NCBI GenBank assembly: GCA_051747385.1
Contig: JBNJGB010000012.1
Span: 1 to 64,000 of the forward strand
DNA length: 64,000 nucleotides
Direction: 5' to 3'
Source of the DNA: JBNJGB01 sp051747385
GTDB lineage: Bacteria > Myxococcota_A > UBA9042 > PHBI01 > JACKFB01
Shown here: in pieces, positions 35,693-45,724 of the stretch
Layout: the number at the start of each line of letters is the position of its first letter
Numbering within the stretch: the first letter of the stretch is position 1
Notes under the pieces: generated by a model
Told to the model about the DNA's origin: nothing
The model's database searches: none
What the model saw: only the letters and a program-made list of their open reading frames with translations
Position numbers and translations under genes: made by a program

Positions 35693-38600
35693 ATGAGCTC
35701 CGAGCCCGAGTCCCAGGCGGACGAGTCACCGGCAGGCGCCCCGCGACGCCGCCGGCGGTGGCTGCGACGGATCGGCTGGCTCGGCCTCGCGCTGCTCCTG
35801 TTGCTCGTGATCGCCGTCTCGGGCGTGTTCTGGGTCCTGGGCAACCTCGACGAGGACCCTGTGAAGGGCTGGCTCCGCGACGCGCTGCGGGACGCGGGCG
35901 TCGAGGCCGACTGGGAGGTGCTGGAGGTGAGCCTCCTGGACGGCACGCTCCACGTGGAGGACCTGGTCGTCCCCACCCCGCCGGAGTACCGCGCGCACGC
36001 CCCGCACCTCCTCCGGGTGGGGACGCTCGACGCCCGGCTGGACCCCTGGTCGGCCCTGTCCGAGACGATCGAGGTGGCCCGCGTCGGCGTCCGCGACGTG
36101 CAGGCCACGATCGTCCGGGACGGGTCGGGGCGCACGTCCCTGGACGCCCTCCTGGAGCGCCTGCCGCCCCCCGAGGAGGAGCCGGAGCCGTCGCCGCCCT
36201 CGCACACCCTGGAGCTGGAGGACCTGGGCAGGGGCCTGCGCCTGGACACCCTGGAGGTGACCGGCCTGGCGTATGCGCAGATCGACGTGCGGGACGGGCG
36301 GGTGGCGCAGCGCGTCGAGGGCCGGGGCCTGGGCCTCCGGGGGTCCGCCCGGGTCGTGCCGGGAGACCTCCGGATCGACCTGTCGCTCTCCTCGCCCGAC
36401 GGCGGGACGCGGATCACCCTGGGCGACGGGCAGCCCGCCGGCGAGGCGATCCTCGACGCCTCCGCCCACCTGGGAATCGCGGACTCGCACCGCGTGACCC
36501 TCCGATCCGACGTCGACGTGCGACGCCAGACGCTCGTCCCCGACCTCCCCGCCTCCTTCGAGGCCCTGCGCCTGGAGGCGGAGGTGGGCTTCCACCCGGA
36601 CGAGGGGCGCACGCGGATCGTGCTGCAGACGGTGCGCGTCCTGCGCGACATGGCGCACCTGGAGCTGGTCGTCGAGCTGATGGAGGACGAGATCGGCCGG
36701 GTCCTGCCGGTGCTCCGCTCCGGCCGCGGCCACGTCCGGGTCGAGCGCACGCGGGGCGGGGGGGTCCCGGCCTTCCTGGCGGCCCTCCCGGACCTGCAGG
36801 ATCTGGAGCTGATCCTGGCCGTGGAGGAGGTGGGCCTGGAGCCGGCGGGGCTGGCCACCGGCGAGGCGCGGCTCACGGGGACCCTGGGGCGCGGCGTCGT
36901 GGAGCAGGGGCCGCAGCGGGTCGAGGCGCGCGACGTCCGGCTGGAGGCGGACCTGGCCATGCCCACGGCGAAGGCGGTGTCGGTCCGCGGCACGATCCGG
37001 GCCGACCGCGTGGAGGCCGACGGTCCCGACGGGGCGCGCGTGGAGGTCGAGGGTCCCAGCGTCGGGGTCCGGAGCGACCGGGTGACCCTGGGCGGCGCGT
37101 GGGAGGCGGCGACCCTTGAGGGCGCCGTCGAACGCCTCCTCCTGTCCGGGGCCGGGGCGGAGGTGATCGCTCGCGACGTGGGCCTCGAGGGTCGCGTGGA
37201 GCGGGACGGAGACCTGGTGGACGCCCGCCTCGCCGTCCCCGTGCGCCACCTCCGGGCCACGCAGGGCGACCGGGGACTCGAGGCGCGGGACGCCCGGGTC
37301 GAGGTCCTGGGGGACGACCTCAGCCCGGAGGGCGCTCCGACCGGGCTGGTCACCGCGCGGGTCTTCCTGGCGACGGCCGAGGCGCGGACCCCGGCCCGCG
37401 ACGTCCGGGGGCGCGAGGTGCGGGTCGAGGTCGCCGGCCTCCTTACCCCGGGCCCGCCGTACAGAGCACGCGGCCACGCCCGGGCCAAGGAGCTTCGCGT
37501 CGTGCCGCGCCGGGGGCCGGCCCCGCCGCCACTCGAAGGCCCGCGGGTCGCCTTCACCGCCGACGGGGTGCACCCGGACGCGGAGCAACCCTCGCGCTCG
37601 ACGGGGCGCGCCACCCTCACCGCCGCCCTGGGCCCGCTCCACATGGAGGCCTCCCTGGACAAGGAGGAGGCCGACGCGGCCCGGACGACCGCGGACCTCC
37701 GGCTGGAGGCCCCGGGGGAGCACGTCCGATGGCTCCCCCCGTCGGCGCGACGTCCGGCGGGCCTGTCCCTGCGGCGCCTGGGGGGCGAGGCGCGGGTGGA
37801 GGCGTCCGCGTCCGGCCTCCACGAGGCCCGGCCCCGGGTGGAGGCGACCGTGGACGGCGTCCTCCGCCGGGTGGACGTGCGCGGCCCCCCGCTGGACCTG
37901 CGCACCGCCCGACTGGATCTGCACGCGGGCGTGGCCGGTTCGGAGGAGGCCTTCGAGGCCGAGGCCTCGCTAGAGCTGGCGTCCCCGAGGCTCCAGCGCC
38001 TGGAGATGGGCGGCCCGCTGAAGGCCGAGGGCGAGGCGACGTGGGACGGCGGCGGCCCCAGGCTGGTCGTGGACCTGGACATCGAGGGCCCGGGCGCCCC
38101 CACCGCGCGCCTGGACGCGACCGTCTCCCACGACCGGCGGACGAGGCGGCTGCAATACGACGTGGTGGCCGCGCTGGGAGGCCTGGAGAAGGTGGGGCTC
38201 CTCATGCCCGCAGACACGGTGCCGGAGCAGGCCCCCCGGGTCGTCGCCGACGAGATCACCCTGTCCCTGGAGGGCGCCCTGGCCGGCCTGGTGCAGCGCT
38301 TCGACGGGATCCGCCCCGTGCCCGTCCGACCGCTGTTCGAGGACCTGGACGGCCAACAGTCCCTGGAGATCGTGGCGCGCGGTTTGGACCTGGACGTCGG
38401 CGACCTGGAGGCCGCGTCGCCCCAGCTTCGGCTCGCCGCGGACGCCCGCGCGACGGACGGCAGGGTGGACGGTCAGGTGGAGCTGCAGGCGGAGTCCCTT
38501 CAGGTCGCCTCCGGCGCCCGGGAGATCGACGCGAAGGGCCTGGGCCTGCGGCTCGAGGCCGCCTCTCGCGGCCCGGTGCGCTCCGGGGTCATCACGGCGT

Positions 38601-39775
38601 CCCTGGACGGCCGCCTCGCCGGCCTGGAGCAGAGCTTCGCGCCCGGGCTGCCCGTGGAGGACCTGACCCTGTCGGCGCGGGCGAGCCTGGAGCGCCTGAC
38701 CGGGCTCCGCCTGGACCGCTTCGTGCTGGACAACCCGGCCGGCGGCACGCGGCTGGCCTTCACGGGGGCCATGGACGGCCTGCGCATCGCGGCGTACGTG
38801 CCGGAGGCGTGGGCGGGCTGGGACGGGGCCGACGACGTGGAGACCATCCCGGGCCGCCAGAGCCTGACCCTGGAGGGCGTCCTCACCCAGGACGTGAAGC
38901 GCCTCACCGGGACGAAGGCAGCCGGCGGCCGCGTGAAGGGCGACGGGCGGCTGTCCGTGCCCTTCCAGGTGGAGTCGGGGGACCGGAGCCTCTTCCGGGT
39001 CCTCGCGGCGGTGGAGGCGCAGGACGTCGACCTGTTCGTCCCGGCGGCGAATCTGGACGTGAAGGGGCTGTCGGGGAGCGTCCCGGTGGAGCAGCACCTG
39101 GCCGTGGGCGCCGGCCTGGAGGGGGGCTGGCGGCTGCTGCCCCTCGCGCTGCCCAACACGTGGCGGCGGGTGCGCTTCCACGACGTGCACCCCTACCTGG
39201 CCGGGGAGAGCTTCCTCACCGCGGAGCACATCCGGTGGCAGGGCCTGAAGATCGGCCCGGTGGCGGCGAACCTCCGCGTCCTCCGGAACGTGTTCAGCCT
39301 GGATCAGCTCCAGATCGCCCTTCCCCACGGGAGCGTCTCCGGCCAGATCGTGGCCGAGTACGTGCCGGGCGACTCCATGATCAGCTTCCGGGGCGACGTG
39401 ACCGGGCTCCTGCCGAAGAAGGGCGAGGAGGCGCTGGACGCGAACGCCGCGCTGGTGTTCCGCCCCGAACAGCTGGACCTGCGGGGCCGGGTGCAGATCG
39501 TCCGCATGAGCCGCGAGCACCTGCGGGACATCCTCGACCTGCTGGACCCGTATCATGCCAACCCGGACATCAACCAGATCCGCGGCGTGCTGAGCCTGGG
39601 CTATCCGAAGTACGCCCGCATGCGCATCGAGCACGGCTTCCTCTCCGCCCACGTGGAGCTGGGAGGCCTGGCGAGCATCGTCCGGCTGGGCGACATCCGC
39701 GCGGTGCCCGTGGGCCCGCTGCTCGAGCGCTGGGTCGCGCCGTACGTCGCCATGGGACAGGGAGCCGAGCCGTGA
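35693..39775 (+). CDS. Large AsmA/YdbH-like envelope protein
   Basis: 1360 residues. One N-terminal membrane anchor (about residues 25-50, GLALLLLLVIAVSGVFWVL) is followed by a periplasmic region of repeating beta strands with VEVARVGVRDV, TLEVTGLAYAQIDVRDGRV and many further strand-turn units, the pattern of the AsmA/TamB/YdbH superfamily, which forms long hydrophobic grooves carrying lipids across the periplasm. The C-terminal part (LGGLASIVRLGDIRAVPVGPLLERW) is typical of the DUF748/AsmA_2 type. The next gene resembles DUF1318/YdbL, the known partner of E. coli YdbH, which supports a role in lipid transport to the outer membrane. Stop and next start overlap (GTGA). Confidence 0.75.
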   Translation: MSSEPESQADESPAGAPRRRRRWLRRIGWLGLALLLLLVIAVSGVFWVLGNLDEDPVKGWLRDALRDAGVEADWEVLEVSLLDGTLHVEDLVVPTPPEYRAHAPHLLRVGTLDARLDPWSALSETIEVARVGVRDVQATIVRDGSGRTSLDALLERLPPPEEEPEPSPPSHTLELEDLGRGLRLDTLEVTGLAYAQIDVRDGRVAQRVEGRGLGLRGSARVVPGDLRIDLSLSSPDGGTRITLGDGQPAGEAILDASAHLGIADSHRVTLRSDVDVRRQTLVPDLPASFEALRLEAEVGFHPDEGRTRIVLQTVRVLRDMAHLELVVELMEDEIGRVLPVLRSGRGHVRVERTRGGGVPAFLAALPDLQDLELILAVEEVGLEPAGLATGEARLTGTLGRGVVEQGPQRVEARDVRLEADLAMPTAKAVSVRGTIRADRVEADGPDGARVEVEGPSVGVRSDRVTLGGAWEAATLEGAVERLLLSGAGAEVIARDVGLEGRVERDGDLVDARLAVPVRHLRATQGDRGLEARDARVEVLGDDLSPEGAPTGLVTARVFLATAEARTPARDVRGREVRVEVAGLLTPGPPYRARGHARAKELRVVPRRGPAPPPLEGPRVAFTADGVHPDAEQPSRSTGRATLTAALGPLHMEASLDKEEADAARTTADLRLEAPGEHVRWLPPSARRPAGLSLRRLGGEARVEASASGLHEARPRVEATVDGVLRRVDVRGPPLDLRTARLDLHAGVAGSEEAFEAEASLELASPRLQRLEMGGPLKAEGEATWDGGGPRLVVDLDIEGPGAPTARLDATVSHDRRTRRLQYDVVAALGGLEKVGLLMPADTVPEQAPRVVADEITLSLEGALAGLVQRFDGIRPVPVRPLFEDLDGQQSLEIVARGLDLDVGDLEAASPQLRLAADARATDGRVDGQVELQAESLQVASGAREIDAKGLGLRLEAASRGPVRSGVITASLDGRLAGLEQSFAPGLPVEDLTLSARASLERLTGLRLDRFVLDNPAGGTRLAFTGAMDGLRIAAYVPEAWAGWDGADDVETIPGRQSLTLEGVLTQDVKRLTGTKAAGGRVKGDGRLSVPFQVESGDRSLFRVLAAVEAQDVDLFVPAANLDVKGLSGSVPVEQHLAVGAGLEGGWRLLPLALPNTWRRVRFHDVHPYLAGESFLTAEHIRWQGLKIGPVAANLRVLRNVFSLDQLQIALPHGSVSGQIVAEYVPGDSMISFRGDVTGLLPKKGEEALDANAALVFRPEQLDLRGRVQIVRMSREHLRDILDLLDPYHANPDINQIRGVLSLGYPKYARMRIEHGFLSAHVELGGLASIVRLGDIRAVPVGPLLERWVAPYVAMGQGAEP

Positions 39776-40335
39776 GCCGAGCCGCCACCGCCGCCGTCGT
39801 CGCCGCGCTGCTCGTCGGGTGCGTCCGGCCGCCCGACGTCATCGTCGCCGACCGGGACACCGCCCTGGAGAAGCAGGCCGCCGGGGAGTACCGGGGCATG
39901 GCGCGGGACCTCCGCCACGCCGGGGTCTCGCACCGACCGGAGCCCTATACCCGGGGAGAGCTGGACGAGGCCGGCGTCGACACCGGCGAGACGAAGCTGG
40001 ACGAGCTGCTTCGGATCTACAGCGAGGTGCGCACCGACGCCGACCTCCTCGACGACCTCCTGCTCCGCCACTGCGTCGGCGAGGGCGTCGAGGGCCTGCT
40101 CGTGGAGACGCCGGACACGTGCACCGGCGCCGTGGACCTGGGAGCCCTCCGGCGCGCCATGCAGCGGGCCAACCGGAACCGCCGGCAGATCTGGACCTGG
40201 TTCGCCCGCCGCCGCCCGGACGCGACCGACGAGCAGATCCGCCGCACCTGGCGCGCCAACCACCTGGAGACCGTGGTCTGCGGCGCCCGCATCGAGCGCG
40301 CCGAGGGCGCCTGGGAGGTGAAGGCGTGCGACTGA
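39772..40335 (+). CDS. DUF1318/YdbL-like lipoprotein
   Basis: 187 residues from a GTG that overlaps the upstream stop. A short signal ends in ALLVGC. The C-terminal third (RRAMQRANRNRRQIWTWFARR followed by VVCGARIERAEGAWEVK) resembles DUF1318 proteins such as YdbL. In E. coli YdbH, YnbE and YdbL work together in lipid transport to the outer membrane. The middle part has an acidic stretch with two Cys. Confidence 0.6.
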   Translation: MSRAATAAVVAALLVGCVRPPDVIVADRDTALEKQAAGEYRGMARDLRHAGVSHRPEPYTRGELDEAGVDTGETKLDELLRIYSEVRTDADLLDDLLLRHCVGEGVEGLLVETPDTCTGAVDLGALRRAMQRANRNRRQIWTWFARRRPDATDEQIRRTWRANHLETVVCGARIERAEGAWEVKACD

Positions 40336-43300
40336 TCCTCGCCGCCGCCCTCGTCGCCCTGACGGCTCCGGGGGCCGGGGCTCAGCTCGCGGAGGAGGCC
40401 TCCGGAATCCGGACTCCTGCGCGCCACACGGCCGGGGAGTCGGACCAGTTCATGGGGCACCCGGCGCCGGACGGGCACCACGTCTACTTCGTGAGCGATC
40501 GCCACTCGACCCTGGAGCCCTGGGTCGTGGACATCCGGCGGGGCGCGCCGGAGCAGGTCTTCGAACACGACGCGGACCTCACGGCGCCCCGCGTGAGCCC
40601 GGACGGGGAGCGCCTCCTGTTCGTGTCGTACCGGCGCGACGCGCTCGGGGACGTGGCCGTCCGCGACCTGGAGGACGACGAGACCAGGTACCTCACGGGC
40701 GCCGGCTCGGCGGAGGTCCAGGCCTTCTGGTTCCCGGACGGGGAGTCGGTGGGGGTCGTGGCCCGCGACGGCCTCCACGCGGACTATCGGCTGCTCCGGG
40801 TGCGAGCGGACGGCGGCGGCGAGCCGGAGGTGCTGCTGGACCGCAACGTCTCCAGCCCCGCCGTGTCCCCGGACGGCCGCTGGATCGCGTACGTGCCGCT
40901 CGCGAGGGGCTCCGACGAGGTGGGCATCCACTTCGCCATGCGAGCCGCGGAGCACCTGGAGCTGATCCGGCCCGGAGACGGGCGCCGCGTGAGCCTCCCC
41001 GTGGACCTGCCCGGCGTGAGCGGCTTCCCCGCGTTCTCCCCCGACGGGCGCTGGCTGTACTTCTCCCAGTATCTCAACGACACGAACTTCGACGGGCGGG
41101 TGGACGGAGACGACCACAGCGTCCTGTTCCGGGTGCCCTTCTCTCCCGGCGACGACGAGCCGGTGGGCGACACTCCCCCGCAGCAGCTCACGAGCGCCGG
41201 GTGGAGCTGCCAGTATCCCGCACCGGCCCCGGACCGGCTGGTGATGACGTGCGCCATCGGGGGGTCCCTGGACGTCTGGTCCCTGCCGCCGGACGGGGCG
41301 GTGGACGCCGGCGCGGACGAGGACGGCCTGGAGGGCGAGCTCCACGCGGCCCGGGATCACTGGGAGAAGCTGCTCCTTCTGAGCCGGCTCCTGGCGCAGA
41401 CCACCGACCGGGACACGCGCATCGAGCGCCTCCGCCGGATGATCCGGCTCCACCTGGAGCTCCGCGAGCACGGCTCCGCCGACTGGTACGCGCGGCGCCT
41501 GGCCGACCTGGCCCGCCCGGGCGAGGCGCTGCTGGACCTCGCGGCGGCCATGCGCGAGCTGATCGGCTTCCGGCGGGAGGAGAGCCGCCTCGTGGAGGGG
41601 CAGCTCAGCGGCGCCTTCCTGGACGCGCAGCGGAAGCGCCTGAAGCGTCTGCGCGCCCTGGAGGAGAAGACCGGCCCCGCCGCAGCGCTGGCCCGGCTGG
41701 TGTCGTCGGGCATCCACGACGTCATCGGCGAGAAGACCGAGGCGCTGGAGTCCTTCGAGTCGGTGGATCTGGAGGCCCTCGAGGACCCGTTCGTCCTGTT
41801 CGTGGCCGGGGATCGGGCGACCCGTCTGCTTCGACCGCTGGGCCGGCGCGAGCGGCTCCTGGAGGTCTACCGGCTCCTGTCCTCGAAGCTGGCGTTCGAC
41901 TCCCTGGAGCGCCTCCGCTGGGCGGATCGGCTCGTCCGGACGCTGTTCCGCGGCGTGGACCGGAGCAGGCGCCAGGACCTGGTGGAGGCGTGGCTGGAGC
42001 GGGTCGAGGAGGGCTCGGAGGCGGCGCTCCTCCTGCGGGTCCACGGCTGGCTGAACGGCCTCACGCGCGACAGCAGCGAGTGGGTGCGCGCCGGCCTGTT
42101 CGAGATCTACCGCCGGCAGATGGACGCGGATCGGCGCAAGGCCCTCGTCCTCACCACGGTGGAGCGGGCCCTGGCCCACGACGATCGCTACCTGGCCTAC
42201 GAGTTCGCCAACTCGTGGGCGAGCTGGCTGAAGCGGGCGCACCCCGAGCGGAAATACGCCGAGGCCCTGTACACCCGCGTGATGCTGGAGCGGGGCTACG
42301 ACGCCCTGGGAGACGGGGCCGTCGCGGACGCGCGGGGCACGTTCTACTCCACGATCCTGATCAGCGAGGCCCTGGAGCCCCACGTGGGCTTCATCGAGAC
42401 GCGCCTCCGCGAGGGCTTCGACGACGCGCGCTCCATCTACGCGAAGCGCTGGGAGCGGCACCCCGACCCGGTGGCCCGTCACTTCGTCGAGGCCTACCTC
42501 ATCGCCCGGGAGGTCCCGGACATCCGGGACACCGAGACCCTGCGCGAGCGGATCGACGCGGCCGTGGAGCACCTCCGGGCGGCGGCGGAGGCGCGGCCCC
42601 AGAGCCTCGAGGCACACCACCTGTGGGGCACGCTGATGCACCACCTCTACGCCGCCACGGGATCGACGGCGCGGGCGCTGGAGGCGCACACCCACTATCA
42701 CGTGGCGCTGGGGCCCGCGGAGTCGCGCCCGCGGTATCTCGCGCCCCTGCTGCACCAGATCGGCCTCCTCCAGGCCGCCCTGGGCAATCACCGCATCGCG
42801 ATCCGCCGGCTGGAGCGGCGCGTGCAGCTTCCCTTCGCGGACCCGCGGGTCGAGGTGAGCGCCCGCCTCGCCCTGGCGCGGAGCCTCTTCCACACCGATC
42901 GCGACCCGGAGGCCGCGGACGAGGCCGCGCGCGCCCTGGCGCTCGTCGACGCCCGGGAGGACCTGTCCGACCTCCGACCGCTCGCGGTGGACCGGGCGGC
43001 CCTCTACCACCAGATCGCGGGGCGCCACGAGCAGGCCCGCGACCTGTACGGCACCCTGCTCTCCCTGCTGGAGGGCGCCGATCCCGAGGACGCAGGGCGC
43101 CCGCTGAACCTGGTGAAGGCGCGCATCGGCCGGGCGTCCGCGTCGCTGGCCATGGGCGCTCCGGCAGACGCGCTGCCGGACCTGGAGCGCGCCCGCGGGA
43201 TCCTCGAATCCGACGCTCCGCTGGAGCACGACGAAGAGGAGGCGGAGCGGGCGCTACCCACCGACTACGCCGCCACGGACTACTCGGTCCTGGTGGCCGG

Positions 43301-43778
43301 GCTGGAGGCCCGGGGGCACCGCGCCCTCGACGACCTCGACGCGACGCGGACGGCCCTGGAGCGGCGACGCGACCTCCTCGCGGCGCAGGAGCCGATCCGG
43401 GAGCGCCTGGCGCGTCTCGGCAAGACGCACTACGATCTCGCGGAGATCGCCTGGACACGAGACGACCGGGAGGCCACCCGCCGACACCTGGAAGAGGGCC
43501 TCCGGGTCATGGATCGCTACACGGAGCAGACCAGCACGCCCGTCACCGGGGAGGTCCTGCACCTGCTGCAGGCCTACGCCGAGCTTCACCTGGACATGGG
43601 CGTCCCGCGGAGCGCGCTGGAGATGGACCTCCGGCGCCGCCTCCGGGAGGCCTTCGAGTTCATCACGACCCACCGCGCCCCGGCGTGGGACGGCCACCGC
43701 TTCCTGCTCGCCCAGTACCTGACCCTGCTCGACCTGGAGCAGCCCGACACGCCACCCCGACGAGGAGAGTCCCCATGA
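40326..43778 (+). CDS. Exported TolB-like beta-propeller plus TPR protein
   Basis: 1150 residues from a GTG at 40326 that overlaps the previous gene by 10 bases. A cleavable signal (VRLILAAALVALTAPGAGAQ) is followed by WD40-like PD40 blades (about residues 30-330: HPAPDGHHVYFVSDRHST, SPDGERLLFVSYRR, SPDGRWIAYVPLA, SPDGRWLYFSQYL). The remaining 800 residues are helical with TPR-like repeats (AARDHWEKLLLLSRLL, AHHLWGTLMHHLY, LAPLLHQIGLLQAALGNHRIA, HLEEGLRVMD). Propeller plus TPR proteins scaffold periplasmic complexes; here it may organise the AsmA-like lipid path. Stop overlaps the next ATG. Confidence 0.7.
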   Translation: MRLILAAALVALTAPGAGAQLAEEASGIRTPARHTAGESDQFMGHPAPDGHHVYFVSDRHSTLEPWVVDIRRGAPEQVFEHDADLTAPRVSPDGERLLFVSYRRDALGDVAVRDLEDDETRYLTGAGSAEVQAFWFPDGESVGVVARDGLHADYRLLRVRADGGGEPEVLLDRNVSSPAVSPDGRWIAYVPLARGSDEVGIHFAMRAAEHLELIRPGDGRRVSLPVDLPGVSGFPAFSPDGRWLYFSQYLNDTNFDGRVDGDDHSVLFRVPFSPGDDEPVGDTPPQQLTSAGWSCQYPAPAPDRLVMTCAIGGSLDVWSLPPDGAVDAGADEDGLEGELHAARDHWEKLLLLSRLLAQTTDRDTRIERLRRMIRLHLELREHGSADWYARRLADLARPGEALLDLAAAMRELIGFRREESRLVEGQLSGAFLDAQRKRLKRLRALEEKTGPAAALARLVSSGIHDVIGEKTEALESFESVDLEALEDPFVLFVAGDRATRLLRPLGRRERLLEVYRLLSSKLAFDSLERLRWADRLVRTLFRGVDRSRRQDLVEAWLERVEEGSEAALLLRVHGWLNGLTRDSSEWVRAGLFEIYRRQMDADRRKALVLTTVERALAHDDRYLAYEFANSWASWLKRAHPERKYAEALYTRVMLERGYDALGDGAVADARGTFYSTILISEALEPHVGFIETRLREGFDDARSIYAKRWERHPDPVARHFVEAYLIAREVPDIRDTETLRERIDAAVEHLRAAAEARPQSLEAHHLWGTLMHHLYAATGSTARALEAHTHYHVALGPAESRPRYLAPLLHQIGLLQAALGNHRIAIRRLERRVQLPFADPRVEVSARLALARSLFHTDRDPEAADEAARALALVDAREDLSDLRPLAVDRAALYHQIAGRHEQARDLYGTLLSLLEGADPEDAGRPLNLVKARIGRASASLAMGAPADALPDLERARGILESDAPLEHDEEEAERALPTDYAATDYSVLVAGLEARGHRALDDLDATRTALERRRDLLAAQEPIRERLARLGKTHYDLAEIAWTRDDREATRRHLEEGLRVMDRYTEQTSTPVTGEVLHLLQAYAELHLDMGVPRSALEMDLRRRLREAFEFITTHRAPAWDGHRFLLAQYLTLLDLEQPDTPPRRGESP

Positions 43779-44272
43779 CGCGCCGCGCCCTGACCGCCTG
43801 CCTGTCCCTGTCCCTCCTGTCCCTCGCCGTCGCGGCCTGCGACACGGCCGTCGACGAGGGCGGCGGAGACGGGGTGGAGGCCAACTTCACGTCCCTGTAC
43901 GGCGACTACTTCCAGGAGTGCAAGCAGTGCCACGCGCCGGGCGCGCCCGGGCGCACGGAGGACATCGAGCAGAGCCTCGACTTCTCCACGAAGAACACCG
44001 CCTACAGCACCCTGCAGGGCACGGCCACGGGCCTCACGGGCAACCAGTCCGGCTGCAACGGCGTGCCCTTCATCGCCCCCGGGAACGCGAGCAGCAGCCT
44101 CGTCGTCGCCGCCCTCGACGAGGACGTCCGGCAGGGCTTCGACGTCCAGGACTTCCCGGACTGCGACCAGAACGCCATCTCCGACATGACCCTGAAGGTG
44201 GGCTTCCCGCCGTCGGCCGACTTCCGGAACGCCCTCGCTGCCTGGATCGACGCCGGCGCGCCGAACGATTGA
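43775..44272 (+). CDS. Small lipoprotein with one CxxCH haem motif
   Basis: 165 residues. A signal ends in LAVAAC. CKQCH at about residue 49 is a c-type haem attachment motif, and the surrounding sequence (LYGDYFQECKQCHAPGA, SSLVVAALDED, MTLKVGFPPSADF) recalls the c-type domains of planctomycete- and myxobacterial-type cytochromes. ATGA overlap with the preceding gene places it in the same operon. A Met ligand could be M150-like in ISDMTLKVG. Confidence 0.65.
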   Translation: MTRRALTACLSLSLLSLAVAACDTAVDEGGGDGVEANFTSLYGDYFQECKQCHAPGAPGRTEDIEQSLDFSTKNTAYSTLQGTATGLTGNQSGCNGVPFIAPGNASSSLVVAALDEDVRQGFDVQDFPDCDQNAISDMTLKVGFPPSADFRNALAAWIDAGAPND

Positions 44273-44285
44273 TCGCCAGCGTGCC

Positions 44286-45491
44286 CTACTTCAGCTTCAG
44301 GCCGAGCTGTCCCAGGAGCTTGTCCAGGTCCTCGCCGGAGCCGGGGATGGTGGCGAGGAGCCGCCCCGGGTCCTCGCGGACCCAGTCGGGGGCGTCGTCG
44401 GTCACCTCCAGGGCGTCGGCGCCGCCGAGGAGCTTCTTCCAGCGCTTCTTCACGGACTTGTCGTAGTCCTTGAAGACCTTGGTGGAGCCCTTGCCCTCCA
44501 CCATGGTAGCGGTGCGCTCCGCCAGGTCGTGGACCTCGTGGAGGCCGACGTTCATGCTCTGGATGCCCACCGGGCCCGTGGTGTGCACGGCGTCTCCGGC
44601 CAGCCAGACGCGGCCCTCGCCCGCCCGGTCCGCGACGCGCGGGGTGAAGGGCACGATGGCGCCCCAGGCGATGGAGGTGGGGGTCGGCTCGAACCACGGC
44701 GCGCGGCTGGCGATGAAGTCCCGGAGGTGGTCCATGTCGAGGGGCACGGCGGTGTTGTTCGGGATCTGGAAGGACCAGCGCGCCCGATCCGGGCCGATGG
44801 GCCACAGGACGTTCGCCGTGTCCCGGTGGAAGGCCACGACGGCCTCTCGGATCTCGTCCACGTCGCCGTGGAACTCGAAGACGGCGAAGGTCCCGGTCTC
44901 GCCCTTCTCCTGCAGGGCGGCGCCCAGGCGCCGGCGGATCAGGCTGTGCACGCCGTCGGCGCCGATGAGGTACTTCGTCCTGTCCTCGAAGACCCTGGCG
45001 ATCTCCCACTCCGTGTGGGCCACGGCGTAGCCGCGCGGCGCCTTGTCCAGCTTGGCGACCTCCACGTGGACCGAGTCGCCCTTGTCCCGAAAGCCCATGA
45101 CCTGGTGGCTGCGCTTGAGCCGGCCCTTGCCGGTGGCGTTCACGGCGTCCTGGAGGATCACCTCCAGGTCGTGCTGAGGGACCACGAGCAGGAACGGGAA
45201 CTTCCCGCCCAGACTCTCCAGGTCGAGGTGTCCCAGGACGCCCGAGTCGCCCCGATACGTCACGCGCGAGACACGTCGACCGCGCTTCACCAGGTCGTCG
45301 GCCACGCCGCAGCCGTCGAGCAGCTCCAGGCTCGAGGGGTGGAGCGCGCAGGCGTAGCTCTGGGCGGACGTCCGGAAGCCCATGTCCACGACCTCGGAGT
45401 CGACCCCCTTCTGCGCGAGGCAGAGCCCCCCGAACAGACCCACGGGGCCTCCGCCCACCACCATCACGTCGAACGAGTGCTTGCCGAACAT
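44286..45491 (-). CDS. FAD-dependent aromatic-ring-type monooxygenase
   Basis: 401 residues from ATG 45491, preceded by AGGAGGAGCGCC. FAD-binding VMVVGGGPVGLFGGL at the N-terminus, YLIGADGVHSLIRRRLG (DG motif) and VWLAGDAVHTTGPVGIQSMNVGL (GD motif) are all of the p-hydroxybenzoate hydroxylase fold. It lacks the HPLT-x2-GMT sequence of squalene epoxidase, so it is not a second copy of that enzyme. It diverges from the TetR-controlled operon and may share its operator. Substrate unknown. Confidence 0.8.
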   Translation of the reverse strand: MFGKHSFDVMVVGGGPVGLFGGLCLAQKGVDSEVVDMGFRTSAQSYACALHPSSLELLDGCGVADDLVKRGRRVSRVTYRGDSGVLGHLDLESLGGKFPFLLVVPQHDLEVILQDAVNATGKGRLKRSHQVMGFRDKGDSVHVEVAKLDKAPRGYAVAHTEWEIARVFEDRTKYLIGADGVHSLIRRRLGAALQEKGETGTFAVFEFHGDVDEIREAVVAFHRDTANVLWPIGPDRARWSFQIPNNTAVPLDMDHLRDFIASRAPWFEPTPTSIAWGAIVPFTPRVADRAGEGRVWLAGDAVHTTGPVGIQSMNVGLHEVHDLAERTATMVEGKGSTKVFKDYDKSVKKRWKKLLGGADALEVTDDAPDWVREDPGRLLATIPGSGEDLDKLLGQLGLKLK

Positions 45492-45671
45492 GGCGCTCCT
45501 CCTGCCTGCATGAACCCGACGGGTGCTCGTCCGGGCTGCGATTGCAACGTCCGTGCCTCCACGATGCGGGCGGAGAGGCACCATGCCGGGTCCTCCGCAC
45601 CGTGGTTGTGGGCGATCCGGCACATGGTGCCTGGACAATCTGACCCTACCATGAACGAAGCTTGACTTGCT

Positions 45672-45687
45672 GTGAATGAGTCTTCAC
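45672..45687. promoter_or_regulatory. Candidate TetR operator
   Basis: GTGAATGAGTCTTCAC: 5-bp inverted arms GTGAA/TTCAC around a 6-bp centre, 38 bases upstream of the TetR start codon and in the gap between divergent genes. Autoregulation is usual for this family, so I infer that the regulator binds here. Confidence 0.5.
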
Positions 45688-45724
45688 TTTGCGCGAGGAA
45701 CTCGCATCGCCTCGTGAGGTGGTC

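Noticed and set aside
44286..45491. The flavin monooxygenase as a second, stand-alone squalene epoxidase
   Set aside because: Its GD motif reads GDAVHTTGPVGIQSMN, typical of aromatic hydroxylases; the HPLT-x2-GMT signature is missing.
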